64,000 nt of DNA from Sarcocystis neurona (taxonomy: Eukaryota; Apicomplexa; Conoidasida; Eucoccidiorida; Sarcocystidae), in the NCBI GenBank assembly GCA_000727475.1, contig KL647311.1, forward strand, positions 244,073 through 308,072, read 5' to 3'. How positions within the stretch are numbered: position 1 is the stretch's first letter; every line of letters begins with the position of its first letter. The position numbers and the translations under genes were made by a program. Below the pieces are notes generated by a model, which searched no databases, was not told the DNA's origin, and worked only from the letters and a program-made list of their open reading frames with translations. Positions 45,001 through 57,200 of this stretch are shown one piece after another.

Positions 45001-48000
45001 TGCGTAGCTGCACATGCATAGAGCTCCAGATGAATGTGTACGGTCGTTTGAGAGCGAGTAGGCAACAAATGTATACGTGAGAATGAGGCTCAAGAGATTA
45101 ACGGCGAACTGCCCAGCGCTGTACGTGGGTTGTTTTCTCTCTGCGTCTGTTTTTCCCCTGCGTTTGTTTTCCCCCCTTTCTCTGTCCGCACCTCATGAAC
45201 CCTATCGATATGCAGGTGAGAAAGCAAGCCGGCCACTTACACACATATATAGATATATATATTCGATTATAACCGTATCTGTCTGTCCGAAAGTGGATCA
45301 ACAGAAAGTCGGTCACCTAAATACACATGTATTCGCCTGGGATTCTATCTGTGTCTCTCTCTGCACGTAGGTACATCTACACCAGAGCATCCACCTATAA
45401 TGTCAGTCTCACTGGCGCGTCTTCCTAACGGGAGTCCCTGCAGGAAGACGAGAGACCAAAAAATAACGCACTGAACTGCGTACACCAGGAAACGCCTACT
45501 ACCATGCGCGCCCGTGGCGGCAGCCACTGCTCCTGCTGCATGAAGTTTCCTGCAGGGTTGCGGTGCTGCTGCGACCGTTGCTGCTGGTGCTCTGCTGCTG
45601 CTGCTCTGCTGCTGCTGCTGCTGCAGCGCTGCTGCTGCTGCTCTGCTGTTGCTGCTGCTCTGCTGCTGCTGCTGCTGGTGCTGCTCTGGAGCTGTTGCTA
45701 TGCTGCTGATGCTGCTGCGGGAGGAGGAGGAGCGTGCTGCAGCGAGTGGTGCCGCACAGCTGCTAGATTACTGTCAATCTTGCCGTCCCCGTGGCGTATA
45801 TTCTTGGTCTATATAAATTCTCGCTTAAGCTGATGTTGATTATTTAGGAGGCTGGCATTCTCCCTTGACGCATAAGTGTCGATTTTTCGTGTAGCTGCTG
45901 TTGCTACCGTTTCGTTTGTCCGGGAGGCACCTCTCGTCCTCCGCAGTCATGCAACGCGCAGCTAGCAGGGCAGGTGCACTAGTCCCGTCCCCCCGATATC
46001 ACTTGGCCTCTGCGTTTCGTCGCTTCGAATTTTATTTCTACTGTAACTCGTCTGTCTGCGTGTAAGTATATAGGTGCGCCAGTCCGCCTCTCCTACGGGA
46101 CTGCCCGTCCGTCGGCAAATGCGGCTGCTGCGCTCTGCACTGCGGGACGCCGTCACGACCCGAAGCCTGAAGTCTGCCTGCAGCTCCATGTGTTCACCAT
46201 CCCTGCTTTTTTGCTACATTGCTGTCGCATCTGCTTCTCCTTCCCTGCCGCTGCTCTCTTCCGCCTTACACGCGTAAACAGGGGCTGTGTCTGACCCCCG
46301 CTACTGAATTTGCACCAGTGTTGTTCCATTTTTTCCTCTTCAGAGGCGCGTACAGCAACTCTTGGGTGGCCTTGGTGCCTCTTGCCGCTGTTTTGTTCTT
46401 TTACCCGTGTTGCCTTGCTGCCGCGCTAACATAGCTGCTGCTGTTGCGGGCGCCCGTCGTCTCTTTCGTCCGTCCTCAGCTGCGGCGGCTGCTGCGTGTG
46501 TTACTGCCGCTGCTGCCGCTGCTCCTGTCTGGCCGACTCGCACAGTGAAGATCCGCTGCAGCACAAATCCCGCCACGGGCGACACCAGCAGCAACACGAG
46601 CAGCAGCAGCAGCAAAACAAGAAGAAAAAGAGTCAGCACTAGCACTACTAACAGCAGCAGCAGGTGCAGCACTAGCAGCACACGAAGGAGAAACAGCACC
46701 AACTCCGCTGATGGTGCGACAATTTTCCGCAGGAGCACACAGTTGCCCCCCACGAACGCAGCAGAGAGCAGCAGGGTCAGCCAGGACCAGCAGCAGCTGG
46801 AGTAGCACCACGAGCAGTGGCTGGCCGACTCTCGTGGCAGCTGCACGGCAGCCCACAGCAGCTACCGTCGCGCGGACAGCCCGCACGCATGGATCGAACG
46901 CATGCAGGCAACGTGTACAGGGAGCGGTGTAGTAATATCTACGCCGGACGTACATATGCAGAATAGATATAATATAGGCGTTAATGTCCATACGTGCACG
47001 TATAGATCTTCTGTAAATGGGCGTGCGGACAGATGTAAGTCCGCTTCGACTGCCTCCCTACTTCCTGCGTTCTCTTTTGTAAAGGCTCGCACACGCACAC
47101 ACCCAGACAAACACATACACACATACACACACGCATTCACAGAGCGATCTGCACTTCTGGGCAGAGCAACACGTACACTTCATATATAAGAGAGAAGTGC
47201 GGTGGAATGCATGGGATAGCGACACACACGCGGTGTTGTATGAAGTATGCTGCACGCGCAAGGGAAGACGGCCAAGGAAGGTGGCTTCTCCCAGAACACG
47301 TTCTAGCTCCTACGTCTGCGGTTCGTGGAGACACAGAAAAAACGTCTCGAGCGTTTTCCTTCCGGCGCTATCGACGCTGATGCCCTGACCAGCGGTGCAC
47401 CACGCTGGCGCCGCCGTGCAACTGCCACTGCAACAGGTTACGGAAGCTTCGCTCGTTGAGCAGCACTTCACTGACACGTTTGTGCGTGGACGTCTTAAGT
47501 CACATAAGAGTAACAGACGCGGGGAGGAGCAGTGAACTCGCCGGCTGGCGTGCTGCACGTCAGAGCGTGTGTGTGTACAGGACAGATACTTCGCTGACGG
47601 TGCGGCAGTCGCTGCTGCGGACTGCGAAGCTAGTGCTGGTACTGCCGTACTCTCCGCGGAGGTGTGTGCCTCCTCTACCGTCTGCGCGGCCTTGCGCGAG
47701 CTCTGCTGTTGCAGCTGCTGGTGCCTGCAGCGCTCGCGGCAAATGCCCATGGCTGCTGCTGGTGTTACACGTGCAGCATGTTACGACGCCCCCACGCCTC
47801 TGCTGGTACCCTGGGTTTGTCACTCCCGCAGCACGGGCCTTGGCTGGTGCCGCGGTGTTGCAAACACTAGTGCAGTTTTTCCTGCCTCGCTTCGTGACGC
47901 TTTGTGGCGCAGCGTCTGCTCTGCTGCTGCCGTTGTGGTGAGACCTGCCACACGTGGCTTTGCGCCGCTGTTGTTGCTCGGCAGAAACTTCCCACGGCTG

Positions 48001-48274
48001 CTGGTGCTGCTGTGGCCGGGCGTGTAACGCCGGGTGCTGCTGCTGCCTCGTATGCGGTTACCGTCGTTGCCTGCAAGACGTCCTGCATGTACAGCCGCTG
48101 CTGTTCCTACTTTCTGGAAATATCCACGTCCTCGCATTGGTATTGGTACTGCCTGTGAATCGATTGATGCGGCGGCCAGAGACACACACCTGCTGCTGAT
48201 GGTGTGTGCATTTGCTTGCTCTGAATACTTGATTTCGCTGCTGTGTGACACGGAGCTTGTGCCGCTGCTGTTGC

Positions 48275-49574
48275 CTGAGTTTGCTGCTGCGTGGAGAAAA
48301 GGATATCTGCCTGCTTCTTGGACTTGCGATTCTGCTCTCTTCCCGTGATGCTCGTCTCTCTTGAGCTGTACGCGGAGCTTCGGGCGGACCAGCAGGAACA
48401 GAAAGAACGGCGTCACTGGCTGCTGAGCAGCAGCTGGACTGCTGTAGAGCAACAGCGGCAGGAGGAGGAGCAGCAGCAGCCGCAGCAGCCCCGAACGTTA
48501 GCAACACCAGTATTCCCGCCAGGAGACAGTATTGAAATTCTGTGGCCACACATTCCCCTCGGCGCAGAGACAGCATTCCACACAGTAGACAATGAAGCGG
48601 CAGCTGCTGCTGCGTGTTTAGCAGCACAGCTGCAGCACCAGGACACAGCCCTTGCAATAGCAAGAAGCAGACTTACGCCTGGACACGTTGCTGCTGCAGG
48701 TAGTGTTACAAACACTGGAACAGCAGGTGCTTGTGTACCCCTGCGGGTGGAGCAGGAGGCGAAAGCGAAAAAAGCACCAACCTTGCAGCCGGGCGGCCCT
48801 GCTCCTGCGAAGACGATTGTTCACGCACATTCAGAAACCCCAGGAGAAGAGCAGCAGCAAAGCTCAGCACTGCCGCAGGAACGTGCAGGAGGGGGTTCCA
48901 GTGCGGTGGCTGACTCCAAGACGCCGTCGTCGATACAGCAGGCAGCAAAGCAGAGCACCACCAGTGTGTACGCAGCTCCTCATAAAGAGGAGGTTATAGA
49001 GTCGAGCAGCCCACAGGCAGTAGGCACTCGCGCAGTTACTGCTTTGCAAGGAAAAGGGCAGCAGCCAAAATCACAATCCGAACACCCAGAGCAGTTGCTG
49101 CGGCAGCAAGCGCGTATTGTCCAGCCGCAACGCGAGCCGGAGAGGGTGCCGCAGGGACAGTTCGGCGAAGAAAGTAGTTGTCCGTACTGGTGTGTACCGA
49201 CTGAAGGCTGCTACACCACGCAGCCTGTTTTTGCTGCGTCTGCAGGAGCACGAGCTCGTGCAATGCCGCAGCAGCAGCAGTCATCACGGCAGCTAAAGGG
49301 TGTTACTGCTCGACAGCCGCACCAGCGCGTGACACTCCTGGAAGAAGCAGAAGCTTTTGTGGCGCAAGCTGCGGTGTCTGCCGCTGCTACCGAGCTGCTG
49401 CGGGTGCAACAGGAACACCTGTTGCACCAGGGTCTCCACCAAGAGCTGATGCAGCACGGTCCTGTCGTGCAGTTGAGAAAGGTCCCTAGGCATTTGTCTG
49501 TTTATGTCGCAGAAGTTACATGCAGAATGTTCTTCGATCCGCAGTACAGAGCCAAACTTCTACACGAAGATTGA
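48275..49574 (+). CDS. Unidentified protein, probable last exon
   Basis: An open frame of about 430 codons follows a TGA just upstream and ends with TGA at 49572-49574. There is no ATG near its start (the first plausible start-like codon is GTG at 48291, and an ATG appears near 48349), so it is most likely entered by splicing; a CTCTCTTGAG acceptor-like site lies at about 48356-48365. The sequence is mixed, with ELYAELRADQQEQKERRHW near the start, a Gln/Ala/Ser-rich middle, and a structured-looking end (LLEEAEAFVAQAA, RHLSVYVAEVTCRMFFDPQY). No domain was recognised. The composition suggests a partly disordered nuclear or regulatory protein, but that is a guess. GC-rich blocks upstream on plus could supply earlier exons. 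Confidence 0.42.
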
Positions 49575-49675
49575 ATCTCGGCTGCGCATTTGTGTATATA
49601 TACGGCGGACAAGGTGGCCTGCATACTGTTCTTCGATGCCCAATAGAGAGCCAAAACTGTGCACAGAGGTTAGCA
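49509..49675. repeat. Diverged direct repeat, 98-bp period, overlapping the stop of the 48.3-49.6 kb frame
   Basis: TGTTCTTCGAT followed by AGAGCCAAA and an ACACGAAG/GCACAGAGG-type segment occurs at 49529 and again at 49627. The second copy lies outside the open frame and contains a stop, so it looks like a partial duplication of the 3' coding end. Confidence 0.6.
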
Positions 49676-49679
49676 CTAC

Positions 49680-52600
49680 TGCCGTACAACGTCGTCCCGG
49701 CGCAAAACAGGTTCTTACTGAGTGTCTGTGTTTCCCGGTGCGAACTTGCGTATTTGCACAGATATACATATAGGTACGTATCTATGTATTGGTGTGTCGG
49801 GAGATGCGCATGCGTATATAGGTTTGTGGGTACACGTGCACTCGTTAATTATTTGGGTTTTCAAACAGCCCTCGTTTCTGTTACTACGCGAGCGACGTTG
49901 ACGCATGTAAGCATTCATATTGGTGCACCACAGCAGTGCTTTAAACATCGTCCTCTTTACGAAGAGAAACGGTCACGTGCTTCGCCGCGTACGGCGCACT
50001 TATCTACGTATAGTCACAACCACCACATATATACACATGTACGGGTTTGAATGCGGCTACTTCAACGCACAGACCCTCTCACGGAAAACTGGACGCTCCG
50101 AGAATATCCAGTGTGTTTTTTCCTCAAAGGGGACGAGTTTGCAACCCAACACAATCATCGTGCCGTTGAAGACAGCCACAACAAGTGCAACATTGTGTGT
50201 GTACTGCAACGTTGTTTGTATTTGCAGTCCAGGATACAGATATATAGAGAGAGCTGCGTGGACATCACACTTTCGAGTGAGTTCGTTTAGCACACTCAGG
50301 CTAACGACCGTACACATATGTACTTCAAATGTACACGCGGGGAAGCGTCATTAACACGTCAACTGGTGAAATCACTCATATCATCCTCCTGAATGAGTTT
50401 CACCCGCGTGTTCCCCACTGAGGACACGTGCTAGCAAGAAACGGCTTTCGACTCATCAGAAACCTCGATATACAGCAGGTAAACAGGGAGTGTATTTGTG
50501 TGTGTGTGTGTGTGTGTGTGTTGTACTCTGTTGTTTCACATGTACAGTACGACGTACGGAAGGTGGAAAGTTGGTGCGTTAACGTAAAGAAGTAGACAGC
50601 AAAAGAAACAGATAACATTCTCGCACCGTCACGAACAGGTTGGTAAAATCTGTCACTGTTGTGCTTCCACCGCGCGATTTGCCAGCAGCGCTTTCACCTA
50701 GAGTAAGTTGGATGCGGGACATTCATTGTCACACGTGTAGTCGACATTCGCTTTCGTTCCTTTACATATCCCCAGGTGTATGCATTTACTGGATTACTTC
50801 CTCTCGTTTTCGTTTCGCAGCTCGACAGCGGGGATAACAGTTGCAGCTTGACTGCAACGTGGACGAGGCTGAATGCGGCACTTCCAAGGTCACAACTGTA
50901 GTCCGCATTCGCTCTTCTGTTCCACCTATCACGCCAAATATAGTGAAGCTGGTTCTCAGTTCCCATGCGAGTCACTTCACACCGATCTGACTTTGATACC
51001 TCGTGCACCCCAGCGGACATCAGTTTGCTGTATGGATCCACCTGTGCATATGTAATAAGATCACTTTACTCTACCGATGGAGAGACCAGGTCTGTCGCTT
51101 GCTGCTGAAACTGTGGGGGTAAGAAAAAGCTGACGAAACGTCGAGTTCCCGCGCCACACTCCCTAGGTCAATGAAGAACCGTGGAGATTCGTAGGCTTCT
51201 TCTACTTGTACGCGGCAGGGAGCGTTTTTTGGTGTAAGGGGGACCGCATCTTAGAGAACGAGGGATTAGTAGAAGTATGTAAAGAGACTTTTTCCGGGAG
51301 GGTGGAACCAGCAACCGCATCATGCGCCCGATAACTTCTCTCGTGGCACTTCCAAGCGCCCATTCGCTGGTGGACACTTGAATTCTTCTATGTGTGTGTG
51401 TGTGTGTGTGTGCGTACTGCACCCACGCAACTCCGAGTTTGAATCTGCTTGCGTGGGACGCCAGTCCTGTGCTCAGGAAGTCAAAAGTGTGTGCGGGTTT
51501 TGGAGTTCACCCCTGTAGCCGTGTTGGAGTGATGTATATCTCAGCAAATTAACGGATCTGTGCACTGCGACGTCTCGAGCATCAAGCAAGTGAATTTGTA
51601 GCTCGACTCTCCGAAGCGTCTGTGTTCTTCTGGAGAGAAGTGGATTATATGTGTGTACGTATATATGGATGAAAATAGTAAATATCTCTCGGTCGGCCTC
51701 AAGGGTTTGTGGACGCACCCCGTCTTGATATTCACGCTTTGATGTGTCCTGTTATTTGTGTAGACAAAGGCATTGAAGGGGCGCGTGCACATGTGTGGAG
51801 TTCTACTTATGGATCTCAATATCACCTACGTACACCAAACACCGGTGCGTGTAGGCATGCACCGTGCATAGTTTATAGATACAACTTCATCCTCTGCGTT
51901 ACCTCCATATTCAGGAGCGTGCGTGTAGAAGACCTGACAAGAGGGCTGCCTTTTTTTTCCCCACCGACTGAGAGTGGAGAACAGATTCAAGCAGAATATA
52001 CACAGACATCGCAACAACGAGCACGTACGGTGCACGTAGGCATGAACCCTGTAGGTACAACTTCATCCTTTGCGTTACATCCATATTCAGGAGCGTGCGT
52101 GTAGAAGAACTGATGAGAGGGCTGCCTTTTCTTTTTTTCCACCGACTGAGGGTGCTCTTCGGAAAAGTCGCTAGAGAACAAATTCAAGCAGAATATACAG
52201 ACATCGCAACAGCGAACACGTACGGCCGGGCAGATGTGTCTGTACTCTAATCTACACGTAAGTGCATATTTATCAGTAGCCATCCTGCAAGGTAGACGTC
52301 TTTTTCGTTGGCAAGACATCGTAAATATTGCGCCCCTTCGTACTTGGAGACGAGGGCCCTACTGCCTCCACGTGTGCGATTATATGCATAGGTAGCACAC
52401 GTATACACCACCATGCGTCGAGCCTTCCGATACCAGGTTACACACATAAAGCACATAAGATTATATCGAGACACGTACGAAATATTTATATATTTTCCAT
52501 GACCAAACGCACGACCGTATATATGTATATATATTTGTATACGTGTATAAGTATATATGTTAACACGTGTGAATGTGTATATACCCGTATCTTTCAATTA

Positions 52601-54240
52601 TAACTCCCTGACTCTGCGTACCTAGGACATAGCAAGTCACGTCCTGTCTATACTTGAGGCGCAGGTGAGTCGACGGCCAATAATTCTACAACTCACGAAC
52701 ACACGTGCTACGCGCAGAAATGGAGTTGAAGACGCATGCACGCATTTCTACTGCTGCATGTACATAGAGAAATCGTTTGACGTGAGAGGATAGGGATGCG
52801 GACCCCGCGTACTGTATCTCACGCAAGTACGACTGAAAAAATTCGACCGTCGCAGCCCCCGAATCAATTGAATGTTACACACGTGCATCACCTGTCGTAG
52901 ATGCTTGATCAGTCCTTCGTATACATGAGGATACTGCCAGAACTGTGCATGGGCAGAAATACATGTTTGTACATACGCATATATGGGTATGTATGTAACC
53001 ACATGTATACGCATATACAGCGCAGTTGTTCGCGTGCACAAGGTACAAGACGCACGTATATGTGAACGTAGTACGCATACACAGGTAAGCTTATATTGTC
53101 CATTGAAGCCCTTCTACATACAAATCTACCTGCGGATACGTTGGGAATACGTACGTATATATCCGTATATATATGTGTGTCAGCGGCCCCCGTTCCCGGG
53201 GGGTTGACGGAATTTCACCCATGTTCTTAGTTCCGAAGGTCCCTGCTCCGAAAGGTTTTGTTCCCTTCATTCAAAAGAAAACCCTTGCAATGCGATCCCT
53301 CCGATTCGTCACTGAGACGTGTGTACGTACGCCGCACGTATGAGTAGACACGCAGAAATAGTTGTTAGGAACACGTCAGAAGAAAAGATTGAAACGAAGC
53401 AGCTGTTTCCGCTGCTGCTTTGAGATTCTCTGTAGAATAGCAACCACAGACGTAATGTATGTGTATGCTTCTCTGTATAGAGTTCCCTACGCCTAAGTAC
53501 AACTAAAGGGACCTACACGAAGCTGCACGCACATATTTATACACCGACAAAGTGAATGCCACATGCAGCATATACACAGACGCCTGCCGGCGTCTCGCTC
53601 CTCCCCTCTGTGCAAGACTTTACATATAAGAGTGAACATTCATACACACGTGTACACGCTCCTACGCGAACAGCACACCCACTACAAGGGTTTTCGCACA
53701 CGGGTGTACGTGTAGCACTGCGCAGCCACATCCACAATTTTTTACCCACCAATAAAGCCACGCGCTTCTGTAGACGTTCCTGTGTACCCCATCTCCTCTT
53801 CGCCTCTCCATTGCTCTCCGTTTCTTTCACGTATTATTTGTCTACATACATACACGTATCTGTATATGCTTCTCTATTTCCCCATCACCGGTAGATCGCT
53901 GTCTGTCCACTTTCCTCTTACCCACAGGTATTCAACCGTTGTATAAACCTCTATGTTTTCTAGTTGTCCGAGCCTCTCCTCAGGCGGAGACACTTCTATA
54001 TTCCTCTTTCACTGGCTGCGGTCTGTTCTCGCGTGGTCCGGGTTTCTGTGTCTTCACGGCCCGGCTCCTTTCTACCTTTTGTTCAATCTCCCTATTTCAT
54101 CAATTCCCTCTCTGCAGATACGAACAGATTTTTGTCTAGCGTGCAGATACGTCCCGCGGTTTTCGTCTTTCTCTCTGTCTTTCTGTCTCTGTGGGAGTGG
54201 CTACACTGTTGTAGTCGGCTCGCTCTTGGGAGCAGCTCTG
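49680..54240. other. Non-coding stretch between a plus-strand and a minus-strand gene
   Basis: No supported gene. It contains a GT run at 50498-50520, another at about 51390-51412, TA/TG alternation near 52480-52580, the 185-bp tandem duplication, and CT-rich DNA near 53750-54190. It probably includes the 3' flanks of both convergent genes (plus ending at 49574, minus ending at 54241). Confidence 0.55.
51851..52225. repeat. Tandem duplication of a 185-bp unit
   Basis: Unit 1 (51851-52035) and unit 2 (52036-52225) are directly adjacent and highly similar. Shared words include GTAGGCATG at the start, CATATTCAGGAGCGTGCGTG, GAGGGCTGCC followed by a T run, CACCGACTGAG, ATTCAAGCAGAATATACA, and ACGTACGG at the end. 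Unit 2 carries an extra segment (GGAAAAGTCGC region, about 52160) and unit 1 an extra segment near its start. No coding frame is shared by the two copies. Confidence 0.9.
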
Positions 54241-57200
54241 CTAACCGTAGCAGATGACGGAGCGAGTTAGAAAATAATGTAGGGAGGACTGTGCATGCGC
54301 GTAAATTAGTCCTTTTATTAACTTGACGTGAGAGGGAGCGTTTGCTGCCAGCAGTGCGGCAAGGCCCACAGCTGGTGTGTCCGCGTACAGAGACCTGGTC
54401 ATTAATGCACCTGAACCGCAAGAAGCAGCCGTCGAGTCACTCTGAAGACACGCTGTGATGCCGGCCGTAAACACTAGCCACAGCGCCCCTGGCTGTTGAC
54501 GCAGATGCGCAAGCAGACCTTCCTGCAGTGCCCCATTCCTTCGCATGATTGCTTCTCGGTGAAGCACCGGGAACGGAGTCACGTACGTAAACGGCAGAGA
54601 GACGGCGGGAGAGGCCCAACGACGCATAAACAGCGGAAGCTCACCCGTCCGAAACTCGTCGTCCGCGAGTCTGGGCCACTCACCAACTGCAGCAGCAAGA
54701 AGCGGCCAAGAAGCAACAGCAACAGCGTGCGTCAGAGGAGCAGCACAGATAAAGAAACATGAAACATCAGCTGCAGCAGCCGCACGCGCGAGAACAACAG
54801 CTCCAGAAGAAGGATTTTTTGTACACGGGCAACAGGAGCGACAGCAGCACCGACGTCAGCATCTCGGGGAGGGCTGTCAGCAGAAACAGAGGCACATCGG
54901 TAGCGAGTAAGACACCTGCTGCCGTTGCCGCTCTTGCTGCTGCTATTGCCGCTACTGCTGCTTGGGCTGCTGCTGTTCCCGTTGCTGCTCCTGCTGCACT
55001 CGCAAGCTACACAAAGCAGCAGAAGCACTCGTATGGCAAAAGCAGGAATTGCAAGGCCAACAGAACCCTGAGCGGCATGCACCACCAACGGCAGATTGAC
55101 AAGAGGACGCAGACACACGTTATCAAAGACAGCTGCTTCCCTCCTTCGACGACTTTTCTTTTCACTGCGTGTCACCCACAGAGCTCTCATTTATTCGTCG
55201 CCTGCTGCTTCAACGTCGCCCGTCGTTTTACTGCTGCTGGCGCTCCCTACTGCCGCGGCCAAACGGTTTCTCTGTCCTGGACTGCAGCGGTGGAACTCAG
55301 ACCCGTCCATGGGGGCTCGTTGCATGGATGTCTCACAAGGTGTGTGTGTGTGTGTGTCGGTGTGTCTGTGTGCGTGTGTGTGTGAGTAGTAGTTTCATTT
55401 GTACTGGACTCGTTTCCTTCCCCTTCTTCCCTCTATCCCTCTGTGTTGAAGCAAGTGCTGGAGTTCTTCTTCTTGTGCAGAGAACCGCGAAGTTCCCTCA
55501 GTCGGCGCCCAGCCTTTGCCCCGGCGTCTGCCGCTGCCTGCATGCGCCCTCTGTAGGGTCCCTTTCTATGCGTATACATCTGCCAAAACGACTTCACCTT
55601 TCTCTTCACTTTTACATTTGTGTCCACGTTGCCACTTGCGTGTGTCTCTGTGGCCGCTTCTATCCGCGGTGATCTTTCCATCCCTTGTCTCTTCTTCGTC
55701 TTCTTCATTTACTTGTTCTTCCGCTGCTGCTGCTGGTTTCCTGCGCTGTGTACCAATCGCGTCCTTCCCTTGCTTCTTCCGTTGGACGATGCGGGTCGCA
55801 CTTTGGGTCCTGCTCTGCTGTCCCTGGTCTCTCTTATTTCGTCCACTTTTCCCACCAGAACAAAGCTCAGTTCCTCGCTGCCTTCTCCCTTCGCCCTTTT
55901 AGTCTTTGCGTCTCTCCCCTACTGTTTTTCTTCGAGTCGTCAGCTGGTGTATATGCGTGTCAAAAACCTAATTTGACGGCTCCACTGCCGTCAACCTACA
56001 CGAATTGACACCTTCTTTAAAAATCTTCGTTTCCCATCCTCCGTCTACTTCTTCCTCTGTATCTGCTGTGAATGACGCTCCTCTCGCCTTTGCCTTGGGC
56101 GGCGAGGAGACAGGCGCTGTTCTTCAGCGCCCTGCTTCTGTCTCAGGCCTTCCTCTTTTTTTCGCTTCTTCATTGAGCGATGCAGGGACTTTCTGGCGGA
56201 AAGCGCTGCTCGTGCGCGTCTCCTCCGTTTGATTCGTTGAGCTGCTCATCCGTCTCCTGGCTCAATGCTATGTGGCAACTTACCTTCCTGTTTCCAGATG
56301 AAATACGGGACGGACACCGAACGGAGGCCCAAGAGCTTCTCCCCGGTGGCGGCCTCTCTCTCAGGCCGGTCTCGGTTTGCGTCCTGAATAGCCGCTGCAT
56401 GTTCTCTGAGATGGAAGACGGCAAACTTGTAGTACGCTCGAGTGGCGCGCAGCAGCTGGGGGTAGCGCTGCACCAGCAGGAGGTCCTGCAAAATTGTCGC
56501 AACACTCTCGGTTCGCATATAGGGAGGGTAACCGGCGTAAGACGGGTCTACAGCCTCCACGTACGTGTTCCACTGTTCCATCGTCGCAGTTCCGAACGCG
56601 GCTGTTGCGACCGCTTCGTCTTCGTACAACGGGTTGAAAATGTACTGCGGCGCGCCTCGAGTCATCCAGCTGCTCACGGTGTCTTTCGCTATCTGCAGAA
56701 AAAGACGCCGCGAGGCGAACTGTGTGGGTCGTACTGAGTAGGGGAATATACATTCGCGAGGGTCTAGCCCTTTCGCAGTGGGGACGGGCGAGTACTCCGA
56801 AGCAAAAGGTGAGGAGGGAGCCACAAGCACAGACGCTTTCACAGACGCCTCTCCAGACGGATAAAAGCTTTCCCACGTGGACACGTCCACCACCGGCTCT
56901 TTCGAAGAGGAAAAGCAGTCAAACGCGTCGCGGTGCCGCAAGCCTGTGTCATCGTGAGCAGCGGAAGCCAACGCCCGGCGACACACATACATACTAGATA
57001 CGCCAGTTCTATTCATGTGTGCGTGTGTAGTTCTGGGCGTATGTGTGTGTGAATACAGAAAGGTGAGGAGATCCAGGAGCACGTCCCGCCGACGTAGGAC
57101 TGGCACACAGGTAGAAGACGCGTATGCCCCGCATGGCTGAGCAATCTTGTAGACTAACCGCGATACCCCCACAGGCCTCCCTATGTGTACTCAGTCTTCA

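Larger units (their letters stand above)
36840..48274. other. GC/CAG-rich blocks and spacer with no secure gene
   Basis: Several GC-rich blocks (38.6-39.6, 43.2-44.2, 45.5-46.9 and 47.4-48.3 kb) have long open frames on one or both strands, separated by AT/CA-rich DNA. Candidates include a plus frame from 38643 (Cys/Leu-rich), plus frames at 43332-43721 and 47456-47941, and a minus frame at 46340-46846 that is strongly hydrophobic. None shows a domain I recognise, and repeat triplets keep competing frames open, so I do not call genes. Some of the 43-48 kb blocks may be upstream exons of the plus-strand frame ending at 49574. Confidence 0.45.

Noticed and set aside
54241..54686. CxxxxxxxxxC pair in the last exon as evidence of an AMA1-binding RON2 loop
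   Set aside because: Only the cysteine spacing is similar; the surrounding residues do not resemble that loop, so it is not used to name the gene.
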